Positions 8,430 to 16,329 are shown, numbered from the stretch's first letter. The stretch is 42,076 bases of DNA from Chloroflexota bacterium (GCA_005880445.1 VBGJ01000070.1:1-42076), one strand, 5' to 3'. Notes: generated by a model from the letters alone, not told the origin. Made by a program: numbers and translations.

Positions 8430-9167
8430 TCACCAGAACAGAGGAATCAAGCGTTTGGTCCGCGCTGCGTATGCGCGGTACGCAGGAAATGTTCTCTGCA
8501 GCAGTCGCTCCTCAAACGACGCGCGCGTCAACTGCACCGCGATGAACGGGATGACTGTCACGACTGCCCACAGCGCCGGGCGCGAGATCACGATGGCAAG
8601 CGCGGCGAGTATCTCGGCTGCATACAGCGGGTGCCTGATCAGACGGTACGGACCGCCGGTGACCAGCCGCCGCGCCTCTGGAATGATGCTCAAGCTGCGC
8701 CGCAGGAACAGCAATCCGGAGACCGCCACCGAGAACGCCACGATCGTCAGCGGTGTGGACGCGTCGCGGAGCGCATCCGGCGGCGTGAACAGCGCGGGAT
8801 CCGGGAAGGCGCCCACCACGAGAAGCATCGTGGTGCCGATCAGTCCCGCAGCCCTGGCGATCAGTCGCCCGTCCCTGGCAGTGGGCCGGGGGCGGGTCAG
8901 ATAGATTCCGACAGGAATGGCACAAAACAGAAAGTAGAGCCCCGCCGGCAGCGGCCCCGCGACCACATCGAGAGGGCTGGCATGCGCCGGCAGCCGGTGC
9001 ACCTGGGGTACCAGGTTGAAGACCACCACCCGGTAGCCAAGCACGGCGAAGAGCACCGCGGGCAGGGACCGGCCGAACACGAGGAAGCGGATCTCCTCGA
9101 GCCGCACCCGCACGCGGCTCGCGGATCCCTTCAGGTGATGGGCGCGATCCAGCGCGCGCTCGGCCAT
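8430..9167 (-). CDS. ICMT/PEMT-like membrane methyltransferase family protein
   Basis: A 245-aa integral membrane protein with about five hydrophobic segments. The C-terminal part carries the signature of the isoprenylcysteine carboxyl methyltransferase / phospholipid methyltransferase group: GPYRLIRHPLY (SAM-binding region), then EERLLQRTFPAYRAYAARTKRLIPLFW, which matches the usual EE..L...F...Y..Y...V.R..P end. Bacterial members methylate a range of lipids or small hydrophobic acceptors, so the substrate is unknown. ATG 9167. The gene reads towards the Cys-rich gene with a 13-nt gap and may share its transcript. Confidence 0.82.
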   Translation of the reverse strand: MAERALDRAHHLKGSASRVRVRLEEIRFLVFGRSLPAVLFAVLGYRVVVFNLVPQVHRLPAHASPLDVVAGPLPAGLYFLFCAIPVGIYLTRPRPTARDGRLIARAAGLIGTTMLLVVGAFPDPALFTPPDALRDASTPLTIVAFSVAVSGLLFLRRSLSIIPEARRLVTGGPYRLIRHPLYAAEILAALAIVISRPALWAVVTVIPFIAVQLTRASFEERLLQRTFPAYRAYAARTKRLIPLFW

Positions 9168-9348
9168 GGCGGGAGTCTAGGCCAGGCCCAACCTGGGCAA
9201 CCGGACCGTGTCCCGGTTGTCATACCCTCCCCACCGGATCGGATTCTTTACGCGTCTCCGGGTGCTGTCGGACCCTTTGTTACGGTTCCTTAGCAGTCAG
9301 GCCATTCCATCGTTCCAGCCGGGCGTCATAGTCGCAGACAGCCAGATG

Positions 9349-9366
9349 AGCGGCTAATTTGCCGCT
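9349..9366 (+). promoter_or_regulatory. small hairpin upstream of the Flp pilin gene
   Basis: AGCGGC-TAATTT-GCCGCT is a perfect 6-bp inverted repeat with an AT-rich centre, 47 nt before the pilin start. It could be an operator or a leader hairpin. I found no convincing -35/-10 pair in 9168–9348. The rest of that gap holds only weak inverted repeats (such as GCCCA-ACC-TGGGC). Confidence 0.35.
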
Positions 9367-9392
9367 GTCGAACTACCCTATCCCAGGCGCAA

Positions 9393-9402
9393 AAGGAGGT
9401 GA
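9393..9402 (+). promoter_or_regulatory. full-length Shine-Dalgarno AAGGAGGTGA before the pilin
   Basis: AAGGAGGTGA matches the 16S anti-SD over its full length and is the strongest ribosome site noticed in the window. It decides the pilin start at ATG 9413 (10-nt spacing) rather than the track's upstream start at 9359, and fits a very highly translated structural subunit. Confidence 0.85.
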
Positions 9403-9412
9403 AACAATACAG

Positions 9413-9607
9413 ATGCTCAGCGACTTGTACATTCGTCTTCGCGAGTTCATGGCTCGTAAGGTCCAGAAGGATGAGGAAGGTCAGGGCATGGTTGAGTATG
9501 CACTCATCCTGGTCCTGATCGCTATCGTCGTCATCGTCATCTTGCAGGTGGTCGGCAAGCAGGTGAACAACGTGTTCTCCAACATCAGCAACGGCCTGGC
9601 CCAGTAG
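9413..9607 (+). CDS. flp: Flp/Fap-type (type IVb) pilin
   Basis: Major subunit of the Tad/Flp pilus, 64 aa from ATG 9413. It has a short charged leader, then the prepilin cleavage motif EEG|QGMVEYALI: Gly at -1, Glu at +5 and Tyr at +6 of the mature protein. A continuous hydrophobic helix follows (LILVLIAIVVIVILQVV) and a short polar tail (NNVFSNISNGLAQ). The length is typical for Flp pilins. The gene has a strong ribosome site and its own intrinsic terminator, so it is probably a single-gene, highly expressed unit, separate from the cpaB-tadB-tadC operon 3.8 kb upstream. The prepilin peptidase needed for maturation is not in the window. Confidence 0.93.
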   Translation: MLSDLYIRLREFMARKVQKDEEGQGMVEYALILVLIAIVVIVILQVVGKQVNNVFSNISNGLAQ

Positions 9608-9629
9608 CCACCACTCGTTGTAACCAGTG

Positions 9630-9659
9630 AAAGGAGCCGTCCCGTCGGGCGGCTCCTTT
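9630..9659 (+). terminator. Rho-independent terminator after the pilin gene
   Basis: AAAGGAGCCG-T-CCC-GTC-GGG-CGGCTCCTTT: a perfect 10-bp outer stem plus a 3-bp inner stem around a GTC loop, with TTTCTCGT downstream. It starts 22 nt after the pilin stop and lies inside the track's overlong ORF 9627–11024, which supports a later start for that gene. Confidence 0.85.
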
Positions 9660-9740
9660 CTCGTGCACAGAACAATTCCGGCGGCCGACAGCATGGTCAC
9701 GGCGTCGCCATCGGCCCGTTATTCGACGTACCATGCCGCC

Positions 9741-11024
9741 ATGCCTGAGGGCCCGGGCACAGCGCCGGTGATCCGGGTGCTGATTGCTGATCAGATCGCT
9801 CACATCGTCGAGGATCTGGCGAAGCTGGCCGACTTCTCGGACCAGGTGGATGTGTGTGGGATCGCCCGTCACGACGATGATGTCATCGAGGAAGCACGCC
9901 TCCGCCGGCCGGACGTGCTGCTGGTCAGCTCCGCCATGGGGGGAGCCGACGCGGCGACCCTCGCGGCGCAGCTGGCCGACGCGGCCCCTGGAGCCAAGAT
10001 CCTGTTCGTCACTCCACCGGGCGTCGAGGACGGCGTGGCGGCGCCCGAGATCGGCGAGACCGTCGCGCCGTCCACCACCGGCGCGGAGCTCGTCGCCGCC
10101 ATACGCCGGGCTCAAGGCGTCGATGCACATGAGCCGGCCGTCGCGGCCGAGCCTGAGGAGCCCATGCAGGAGATCATCCCGCGACGTCCTCGTCGGGCGG
10201 GTCGCACGCGCGGCGAGATCTTCCTCGTGTACTCGGGCAAGGGCGGCGTCGGCAAATCGATGATCGCCACGAACCTCGCCGTCGGACTCTCGATCGACAC
10301 GGGTGCGCGCGTCGCACTGGTCGACCTCGACCTGCAATACGGCGATGCCGGCGTGATGATGCAGGTCGACAAGCACCTCACCTCCATCGAGGATCTTGCG
10401 CAACACGGCGAGGTCGTCGACCCCGAAGTTCTCCAAGAGGTGCTCGCCACCGGACCCGCCAGCGTTCGTGTGCTCCTTGCCCCCGCCAGCCCGGAGCTCG
10501 CCGACTTGGTGACGACCGCCAATTTGCGTGCCATCCTCCGCGAGCTGGGCAAGACGCACGATTACATCGTGGTCGACGCACCTGCGCATCTGGAGGAACG
10601 CACGCTCGAGGTCATCGAGCAGGCAGACCAGATCTTGGTGGTGACCGCATTCAACGTGACCGCCGTGAAGAGCACGCGGGTCGCACTCAAGCTCTTCCAG
10701 TCGCTCGGTGTCGAGATGGATCGCATAGCGATCGTGCTCAACCAGTCGCGGCAGAAGGTGACGTTCGCGCGCGGCGACATCGAGCAGCTGCTGCGCTTCA
10801 GGGTGCTTGTGCAGCTCCCTTTCGACACGCGCGTCGACGAGTCCATCGACCACGGGCAGCCGCTCGTGATGAGCGAACCCCGATCCGAGATGAGCAAACA
10901 GTTTCGGGCGCTGGTCGACTACCTCACACCCGACGCGGCCGAGACGGACCGCGCACATGCTGACGACCGGGCTCGCGTGCCCGCGAGCCGGAGGCGTTTC
11001 AGCCTCGGACGACGGCAGTCGTGA
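9741..11024 (+). CDS. TadZ/CpaE-type protein: degenerate receiver + MinD-like ATPase (paralogue 1)
   Basis: TadZ/CpaE proteins place the Tad pilus machine at a site in the cell. Here the N-terminal ~115 residues have the receiver fold outline (VIRVLIADQIAHIVEDL) but the phospho-acceptor position reads VLLVSSAMGG and the conserved Lys is missing, so it should not be phosphorylated. The C-terminal domain is a MinD/ParA-class ATPase with a deviant Walker A ([10 protein letters not shown]), switch I VALVDLDLQYGD, and YIVVDAPAHL as the Walker B region. I start at ATG 9741 (MPEGPGT) because the track start lies in the pilin terminator; ATG 9693 is possible. The C-terminus is Arg-rich. Paralogue 2 follows 13 nt later. 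Confidence 0.88.
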   Translation: MPEGPGTAPVIRVLIADQIAHIVEDLAKLADFSDQVDVCGIARHDDDVIEEARLRRPDVLLVSSAMGGADAATLAAQLADAAPGAKILFVTPPGVEDGVAAPEIGETVAPSTTGAELVAAIRRAQGVDAHEPAVAAEPEEPMQEIIPRRPRRAGRTRGEIFLVYSGKGGVGKSMIATNLAVGLSIDTGARVALVDLDLQYGDAGVMMQVDKHLTSIEDLAQHGEVVDPEVLQEVLATGPASVRVLLAPASPELADLVTTANLRAILRELGKTHDYIVVDAPAHLEERTLEVIEQADQILVVTAFNVTAVKSTRVALKLFQSLGVEMDRIAIVLNQSRQKVTFARGDIEQLLRFRVLVQLPFDTRVDESIDHGQPLVMSEPRSEMSKQFRALVDYLTPDAAETDRAHADDRARVPASRRRFSLGRRQS

Positions 11025-11037
11025 GTTCGCGGCCCTC

Positions 11038-12242
11038 ATGATCCGCGTGCTGCTCGCCGACGGCAGCGAGCAAATCGTCGCCAATCTGAGTCGCTCGCTG
11101 GCGGGGGTGAGCGAGCTGGTCGTCTGCGGGACGGCCGGAGACGGTGAGCACGCGATCCAGGAGGCGCTGCACCTCCGGCCGGATGTGGCCGTCGTCGACG
11201 CCAGCCTGCCGGGGATGGACGGCATCCAGGTCACCGAGATGCTCGCGCAATTCGTTCCGGACGCGGGTGTGATCATCACCTCGCTCGAGGGCGAGACCGA
11301 CCTGATCCGGCGCGCCATGCTGGCCGGCGCCCGCGAAGTGCTCCGAAAGCCGTTCCGGGGCGATGACCTCGTGTCCGCGATCCAGGGGGTCCACGCCTTT
11401 CAGGAGCGCAAGCGCGCGAACAACCCGCCGCCGCCGGCGGCCAGCGCGCTCGAGACGGTTGCCGGTGGAGGACGCGCCGCGGCCGCCCCTGCGACGCCGG
11501 TCGGTAACGGGCGGCTGTTCACCGTCCTCGCGGGCAAGGGCGGGGTGGGCAAGACCGTGGTCGCGACCAACCTTGCGGTCGCGCTGGCACGCGGAGACAG
11601 CCAGCGCGTGGCGCTGCTGGACCTGTCACTGCAGTTCGGTGATGTCGCCGCACTGCTGAACATCCACTCACCACGCACGATCGCCGACCTGGCCGCGCAT
11701 GATGCCGTCGCCGATCGCGAAGTTGTGCGGACTACGTCACGACACACCATCTTCGCGCGCTTCTCGACGATCTCCGGGTGAGTCACCAACTGCTCGTGGC
11801 CGACACGACCTCGCAGCTCAACGAGATAACCCTCGAGGCGGTCGAGAGCTCTGACCGCATCGTTCTGGTGACGGACTACAGCGTGACGGGAGTGAAGAAC
11901 ACGCGCTTGTTGCTGACCGTCCTCGAGGTGCTGCACGTGCCTCCGGAGCACATTGTGCTGGTGGCCAATACGCGCGATCCCAGGACCGACAACCACCTCG
12001 ATCGTGCGCAGGCGGAGAGCTTCCTCCACCAGCCGATTGCCTTGGAGATTCCGCACGATCCGGCTGTCGTGGGCGCATCCATCAGCCGCGGAGTCCCATT
12101 TCTGTCGAGCGCACCGCAGAGCCTTGCAGGACGTGCCATCACGCAGCTGGCAGACGTGCTTGCGGGGCGCCAGGCTGAGACGATGACGGACACGACTCCA
12201 GAGCGGAAGCGTCAGCGCCGCCTGTTGGGATTCGCTCGCTGA
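11038..12242 (+). pseudogene. TadZ/CpaE-type receiver–MinD ATPase, paralogue 2, split by an internal deletion and frameshift
   Basis: ORFs 10957–11781 and 11778–12242 are two halves of one paralogue. The first, from ATG 11038, has a receiver with an intact phospho-site (VAVVDASLPGMDG), Lys (LRKPF) and Walker A (AGKGGVGKT), and runs in frame to ADREVV. The second resumes in another frame at DYVTTHHLRALL, matching DLVTTANLRAIL of paralogue 1. Aligning DNA with paralogue 1, the segment between GAAGTT plus 5 nt and GACTACGTCACG is 67 nt shorter; 67 leaves a remainder of 1 on division by 3, exactly the frame change seen. The lost part covers the ATG/GPASVRVLLAP loop of the ATPase core. A real disabling deletion is the simplest reading; an assembly error cannot be excluded. 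Confidence 0.85.
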
Positions 12243-12252
12243 GGACTGCGAT

Positions 12253-13482
12253 CTAGCGGCCGAAGAGACCGCGCCGCCGTCGCTGCTTCTCCGGACCGGG
12301 CGGACCGGGCGCACCGACCGCCACCGGATGCTCGCGCCCGATCTGCCCGGCCAGGTCCCGTACTACGCGCGTGATCTCAGACTCCGGGTGAAGGGTGACG
12401 AATGGCGCACCGTGGGTCACCGCGTCGCCGACGATGCGCGGCTCGTGCGGCACCTGCGCGGCAACCGTATGGCGCAGGGTTTGCTCAATCGATTCCCGGT
12501 TGAAGTCGGAGTGGCCGTCGCTTCGGTTGACTACGAGCAAGATGCTTGCAGAATCGACGTTCAGCGACTCGAGGACCTTCAGGCTGAGCTTCGCATCCTT
12601 GATTGCAGGGATGGTGAGCGCTGTGACCACCAGGATTCGCTGCGCCTGCTCGATCACCTCGAGATTGAACTCCGCCAGGTGGCATGCGGTGTCGACCACC
12701 ACGTAGTCATAGTTCTTGCGCAGCTCACCGATGACGGTGCGGACGTGTTCTGTGTTGACGAGGTCTGCCAGCTCTGGGCTGATCGGCGCCAGAAGAACGC
12801 GCACTCCACCAGGCCCGGTGGCAAGGATCTCGTTGAGCAGCTCGGCGTCAAGACCATCCCCGGCATCGACCACATCGGTGATCGACCGGCTGTGGTCCAG
12901 GGCGAGCATCACACCGACGTCACCAAACTGCAGGTTCAGGTCGGCGAGAGCGACACGTGCCTTGGTCTCGTTGGCAAGCGCGACAGCGAGGTTGGTCGCG
13001 AGCAGCGTCTTGCCGACGCCACCCTTGCCGGAGAACAGGACGATGACGTCGCCGGGCGCGGATTTGCGCGCCACGTCCGGCTCGCCCGGCGTTCGCCCCG
13101 CCGTCCCCTTCTTCTGCTCGAGCTGGTGGACGCGCCGGATGGCCGCGACGAGCTCATCGTGGCTGAACGGCTTGATCAAGTATTCGCGTGCGCCGGCCTG
13201 CATGGCGCGACGCAGATAGTCGCGCTCACCCTGCACCGACATGATGATCACGGGCGAAGCCGGCAGCTCGGCGGCCAGGCGTTCGGTGAGCTGGATGCCG
13301 TCCATGTTGGGCATGTTCACGTCGGTGAGCACGATGTCCGGTCGCACGCGGTGCGCCTCTTCGAGCCCCTGCCGGCCGTCACCGGCGGTGCCGGCCACCT
13401 CGATGTCCTCCTCGAAGCTGAGCAGCTTCTGGAGGTTGTCTCGCGTGCTCGCGATGTCGTCGACGATGAGAATGCGGATCAA
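12253..13482 (-). CDS. TadZ/CpaE-type response regulator: intact receiver + MinD-like ATPase (paralogue 3)
   Basis: A 409-aa protein and the most complete of the three paralogues. The receiver (residues 1–120) has every key residue: the acidic pair in ILIVDDIAS, Asp in [13 protein letters not shown], Ser in IIMSVQGE and Lys in [11 protein letters not shown] short linker leads to the MinD-like ATPase: Walker [23 protein letters not shown], and [10 protein letters not shown]. The C-terminus is Pro/Arg-rich ([13 protein letters not shown]). The TTG start at 13482 lies 7 nt behind the rplA stop on the same strand, so it is probably read from the ribosomal-protein operon. It ends 10 nt from paralogue 2, convergently. 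Confidence 0.92.
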   Translation of the reverse strand: MIRILIVDDIASTRDNLQKLLSFEEDIEVAGTAGDGRQGLEEAHRVRPDIVLTDVNMPNMDGIQLTERLAAELPASPVIIMSVQGERDYLRRAMQAGAREYLIKPFSHDELVAAIRRVHQLEQKKGTAGRTPGEPDVARKSAPGDVIVLFSGKGGVGKTLLATNLAVALANETKARVALADLNLQFGDVGVMLALDHSRSITDVVDAGDGLDAELLNEILATGPGGVRVLLAPISPELADLVNTEHVRTVIGELRKNYDYVVVDTACHLAEFNLEVIEQAQRILVVTALTIPAIKDAKLSLKVLESLNVDSASILLVVNRSDGHSDFNRESIEQTLRHTVAAQVPHEPRIVGDAVTHGAPFVTLHPESEITRVVRDLAGQIGREHPVAVGAPGPPGPEKQRRRRGLFGR

Positions 13483-13489
13483 GCGACGC

Positions 13490-14200
13490 TCAACCTGCAG
13501 AGAGCCGCGATGCCTGCGCCGGATCGACGTGGATGCCCGGTCCCATCGTCGCGGCGACCGTGACCGTCTTCACGTACGTTCCCTTGGCAGCCTGTGGCTT
13601 GGCGCGCATGATCGCGTCCATCAACGCGGTAAAATTGTCGCGCAGCTTGTCGTCGTCGAACGATGCCTTGCCGATCGCGGCGTGCACGATCCCGAATCGA
13701 TCGACGCGGAACTCGATGCGGCCTCCCTGGACATCGCGGATCGCTTTGGCGATGTCGAAGGTCACCGTACCGGCTTTCGGGTTCGGCATGAGTCCGCGCG
13801 GCCCGAGGAGCTTGCCGAGCCTTCCTACCGTGCCCATCAGATCGGGCGTGGCCAGCGCGACATCGAAGTCGACTGCGCCGTCCTGCACCTTCTTGACCAG
13901 ATCCTCCCCACCGACCAGATCGGCGCCCGCCTCCAACGCTTCGCGCGCCTTCTCGCCCTGCGCGAACACGGCGATGCGCCGGGTCTTGCCGGTGCCGTGC
14001 GGAAGCACGACGCTGCTGCGCACCATCTGGTCGGCATGGCGCGGATCGACGCCGAGGCGGACGTGCGCCTCGACGGATGAGTCGAATTTGGTCGTGGCCG
14101 TCTGACGCACCAGCGCCATCGCTTCGGCAGGCGCGTACAGCTTGCCGTTCTCCAGAGCCGATGCGGCGTCGCGGTACTTCTTTCCGTGTGGGTGCGGCAT
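13490..14200 (-). CDS. rplA: 50S ribosomal protein L1
   Basis: L1 forms the mobile stalk of the large subunit at the E site and in many bacteria represses its own L11–L1 transcript. The sequence is clear L1: [17 protein letters not shown] at the N-terminus, [23 protein letters not shown] in the middle, and [22 protein letters not shown] near the end. The track starts at ATG 14209, but AGGAG directly abuts that codon; ATG 14200 (MPHPHGKK) has the same AGGAG 9 nt upstream and is preferred, giving 236 aa. Downstream, where rplJ–rplL–rpoB usually follow, lies a TadZ-type gene. Confidence 0.97.
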   Translation of the reverse strand: MPHPHGKKYRDAASALENGKLYAPAEAMALVRQTATTKFDSSVEAHVRLGVDPRHADQMVRSSVVLPHGTGKTRRIAVFAQGEKAREALEAGADLVGGEDLVKKVQDGAVDFDVALATPDLMGTVGRLGKLLGPRGLMPNPKAGTVTFDIAKAIRDVQGGRIEFRVDRFGIVHAAIGKASFDDDKLRDNFTALMDAIMRAKPQAAKGTYVKTVTVAATMGPGIHVDPAQASRLSAG

Positions 14201-14255
14201 GGTGGTCATCTCCTGTGGTGCGAGCGGCCGGGGACGCGGCCTCCCACGTGATGGA

Positions 14256-14681
14256 TCAGTTGACGGTGAGGCCCATGGATCGCGCGGAGCCTTCGACGAT
14301 CTTCATCGCGTGCTCGATGTCGTGCGCGTTGAGATCTTCCATCTTGGTCTCCGCGATCTCGCGGAGCTGCTGACGCGTGACGGCGCCCACCTTGTCGCGG
14401 TTGGGAGTCGCCGACCCCTTCTCCACCCCGGCTGCCTTCTTGAGCAGGTCGGCGGCAGGTGGCGTCTTGGTGATGAAGGTGAAGCTCCTGTCCTCGAAGA
14501 TCGTGATCTCGGCCGGGATGATGCTGCCTGCCTGATTCGCGGTTCGCTCGTTGTAGGTCTTGCAGAACTCCATGATGTTGATTCCGTGCGGACCCAGCGC
14601 GGTGCCGACCGGCGGCGCCGGCGTGGCCTTCCCGGCCGGGATCTGCAGGCGAATCACCGCTTTGACCTTCTTCTTTCCCAC
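14256..14681 (-). CDS. rplK: 50S ribosomal protein L11
   Basis: L11 binds the 23S GTPase-associated centre and takes part in factor binding and the stringent response. The 141-aa sequence is typical: [23 protein letters not shown] at the N-terminus, the [12 protein letters not shown] motif, and C-terminal RNA-binding helices ending [12 protein letters not shown]. It lies 12 nt downstream of nusG and about 55 nt before rplA, in the standard order. Confidence 0.98.
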   Translation of the reverse strand: MGKKKVKAVIRLQIPAGKATPAPPVGTALGPHGINIMEFCKTYNERTANQAGSIIPAEITIFEDRSFTFITKTPPAADLLKKAAGVEKGSATPNRDKVGAVTRQQLREIAETKMEDLNAHDIEHAMKIVEGSARSMGLTVN

Positions 14682-14693
14682 GTGCTTGTCCGC

Positions 14694-15245
14694 CTACCGG
14701 AGGCGCTCGACCTGCAGGAGGTCGAGCTCGACAGGGGTCTCGCGTCCGAACATGTTCACCAGGACCTTCAGCTTGCCCTTCTCGACGTTGATCTCTGTGA
14801 CCTTGCCGTGAAAGTCCGTGAACGGCCCGTCGATGACGCGCACGTTCTCATCGACCTCGTACTCGACCGAGACCTTCGTCGGCGCTTCCTGCTTCACCTG
14901 CTTCTGGATGCCGCGTATCTCATGCTCCTGGAGCGGCACCGGCTTGTTGCCGGAGCCCACGAAGGACGTCACGCCCGGCGTGTTGCGGACGACGTACCAG
15001 GCTTCGTCGTCCATGATCATGTTGACCAGGATGTAGCCGGGGAAGATCCGCTTGCTCACCTTCCGCCGCTGCCCGTCCTTGATCTCCATGACCTCCTCGG
15101 TGGGCACCAGCACGTCGAAGATCTTGTCGTGCATGTCCATCGAGTCGACGCGCTTCAGCAGATTCGCGCGCACCTTCTCCTCATGCCCCGAGTAGGCGTG
15201 AACCACGTACCAGCGGGCGTCTTTTGCGGTACTTACATTTGCCAT
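14694..15245 (-). CDS. nusG: transcription termination/antitermination factor NusG
   Basis: NusG binds RNA polymerase and couples it to Rho or to the ribosome. The 183-aa protein has the NGN domain (RWYVVHAYSGHEEKVRANL; RKVSKRIFPGYILVNM; WYVVRNTPGVTSFVG) and the C-terminal KOW domain (VRVIDGPFTDFHGKVTEIN). The length is typical. It follows secE by 18 nt. Confidence 0.97.
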   Translation of the reverse strand: MANVSTAKDARWYVVHAYSGHEEKVRANLLKRVDSMDMHDKIFDVLVPTEEVMEIKDGQRRKVSKRIFPGYILVNMIMDDEAWYVVRNTPGVTSFVGSGNKPVPLQEHEIRGIQKQVKQEAPTKVSVEYEVDENVRVIDGPFTDFHGKVTEINVEKGKLKVLVNMFGRETPVELDLLQVERLR

Positions 15246-15263
15246 GGCTTTCCCAATCTGAGT

Positions 15264-15584
15264 CTACGGAAGGGGGGTGGCGTGAGGAACGCCGGTGACC
15301 GGGGTGGGCGCGGGCGAGGCCGCGCCCGACGATGTGGACGAGGTCGTGTAGAGCTGACGGACGCCGATGCTGAGAATGTAGTCAGCGCCGCCGATGAGGA
15401 TGCCGAACAGGATCACGGTCGCCACCACGATCCCGGTCATGCGAAGGAGCTCATCCCGTCCGGGCCAGACGACCTTGCGCAGCTCGTCCCAGACGCCGCG
15501 GAAGTACTCCCGCAACCCCGCACGTTCAGCCCGCGCCGGCGCGAGAGGGGGCCGCCGGCCGCCTGCCGTCGTCCTCGTCGCCAC
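15264..15584 (-). CDS. secE: preprotein translocase subunit SecE
   Basis: SecE clamps the SecY channel of the general protein-export machine. This 106-aa protein has a basic N-terminus, the conserved amphipathic stretch YFRGVWDELRKVVWPGRDEL, and a single membrane helix (TGIVVATVILFGILIGGADYIL). It differs from short SecE proteins by a polar Ser/Thr/Pro/Ala tail of about 30 residues after the helix (TTSSTSSGAASPAPTPV), which should face outwards. GTG start. It lies 56 nt downstream of tRNA-Trp in the standard operon order. Confidence 0.93.
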   Translation of the reverse strand: MATRTTAGGRRPPLAPARAERAGLREYFRGVWDELRKVVWPGRDELLRMTGIVVATVILFGILIGGADYILSIGVRQLYTTSSTSSGAASPAPTPVTGVPHATPLP

Positions 15585-15640
15585 GGTCTCTGATCAGCCT
15601 CCTCGTGTCTGATTTGCTGTTGTCGCCGCTGGTGCTGTCG

Positions 15641-15716
15641 TGGCAGGGGCGGCACGACTCGAACGCGCGACCCTCGGTTTTGGAGACCGATGCTCTACCA
15701 GCTGAGCTACGCCCCT
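15641..15716 (-). tRNA. tRNA-Trp (anticodon CCA)
   Basis: Minus-strand 76-nt tRNA. The acceptor stem AGGGGCG/CGCCCCU is a perfect 7 bp, with discriminator G and an encoded CCA end. The D arm is GCTC AGCTGGTA GAGC, and the anticodon stem TCGGT/ACCGA holds the loop CTCCAAA with anticodon CCA (Trp). The T arm contains GTTCGAGTC. It sits 4 nt behind rpmG and just before secE, its usual place in many bacteria. Confidence 0.97.
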
Positions 15717-15720
15717 TCGG

Positions 15721-15888
15721 TCACTTGGTCTCGCGGTGCTGCGTGTGTTGGCGGCATCGCCTGCAGAACTTGCGCAGCTCCAGGCGGTCTGGATCATTGC
15801 GCTTGTTCTTGACCGTGGTGTAGTTGCGCTCCTTGCAGTCCGAGCACTGCAAGGTGGTGATGGACGACCCGCCCTTGGCCGTGGCCAC
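15721..15888 (-). CDS. rpmG: 50S ribosomal protein L33 (zinc-ribbon form)
   Basis: Too short for the ORF track. Hand translation from GTG 15888 gives 55 aa with the L33 pattern: [17 protein letters not shown], then [20 protein letters not shown]. Both Cys pairs (CSDC and CRRC) are present, so this is the zinc-binding C+ form; a zinc-free paralogue may exist elsewhere. GAGG lies about 10 nt upstream of the start. It opens the tRNA-Trp–secE–nusG–rplK–rplA block. Confidence 0.95.
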   Translation of the reverse strand: MATAKGGSSITTLQCSDCKERNYTTVKNKRNDPDRLELRKFCRRCRQHTQHRETK

Positions 15889-15917
15889 GTCAGTACTGCC
15901 TCGATATATATAAAAGA

Positions 15918-15936
15918 GACCTAGCGGCGCTAGGTC
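15918..15936 (-). terminator. GACCTAG hairpin followed by a U-rich tract
   Basis: On the minus strand GACCTAG-CGCCG-CTAGGTC (7-bp stem, 5-nt loop) is followed by TCTTTTATATATA. This has the form of an intrinsic terminator for cspA, which ends 160 nt upstream. It also lies within a few bases of the start expected from the rpmG promoter, so it could instead be a 5'-end stabilising hairpin of the ribosomal-protein transcript. Confidence 0.6.
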
Positions 15937-15942
15937 GGTGCG

Positions 15943-15969
15943 AGTTTACCACAGGCCTCGGAGGGCCAA
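15943..15969 (-). promoter_or_regulatory. promoter for rpmG–tRNA-Trp–secE–nusG–rplKA
   Basis: On the minus strand: TTGGCC, 15 nt, then TAAACT, with TGG directly before the -10 (extended -10 form). It lies about 55 nt upstream of the rpmG GTG. The same layout is seen at the cspA promoter. A slightly shifted -35 (GTTTGG) would give the usual 17-nt spacing. Confidence 0.55.
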
Positions 15970-16096
15970 ACGCGCGCGGTCGGGGCCTGCCTCCACTCGT
16001 GCCCCCAAGGCGGCCGGGCGGCGGCTCCGATGCGCTCGAGCGAAGGTCCGGTCACCGCGGTCCGACCGCGATGACCGAACGCTCACGCAGCGAGGA

Positions 16097-16297
16097 TCAG
16101 GCGGCGCGGACCTGCCGGGCGCGCGGACCCTTGTCGCTGCGCTCCACTTCGAAGCTCACGCGCTCGTCCACGGCCAGGTTCTCGAAGCTCAGCGTGCCGT
16201 CGAGAGCACTGCGATGGAAGAAGTACTCCTCTCCATCCTCTGCCGTGATGAAGCCGAAGCCGCGATCGGCAACGACCTTTTTTACCGTACCAGTCAC
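16097..16297 (-). CDS. cold-shock domain protein
   Basis: A 66-aa single cold-shock (OB-fold) domain that binds single-stranded RNA or DNA as a chaperone. The RNP motifs are visible as DRGFGFITAEDG (RNP1 region) and EYFFHRSAL (RNP2 region); the end is SFEVERSDKGPRARQVRAA. The track's 102-aa version starts inside the leader; GTG 16297 is right because GGAG lies 8 nt upstream and CSPs begin VTGTVKK. It has its own promoter, a leader of about 100 nt with a stable hairpin, and a terminator-like hairpin downstream. It is divergent from rtcB. Confidence 0.95.
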   Translation of the reverse strand: MTGTVKKVVADRGFGFITAEDGEEYFFHRSALDGTLSFENLAVDERVSFEVERSDKGPRARQVRAA

Positions 16298-16329
16298 TCT
16301 GGTATCTCCATTTCCTTCTTCGATTCTGT

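Noticed and set aside
9168-9348. Possible small RNA or promoter pair upstream of the pilin
   Set aside because: Only weak inverted repeats and no convincing -35/-10; not enough to call.
11778-12242. An independent 154-aa gene after TadZ paralogue 2
   Set aside because: Its sequence continues the MinD-like ATPase in a shifted frame and its homology extends upstream of its start codon, so it is the 3' half of a broken gene.
12328-13563. Plus-strand 411-aa ORF
   Set aside because: Mirror of the TadZ paralogue 3 gene, which has intact receiver and Walker motifs.
14142-15593. Plus-strand 483-aa ORF
   Set aside because: Runs antisense across rplK, nusG and secE; clearly a shadow.
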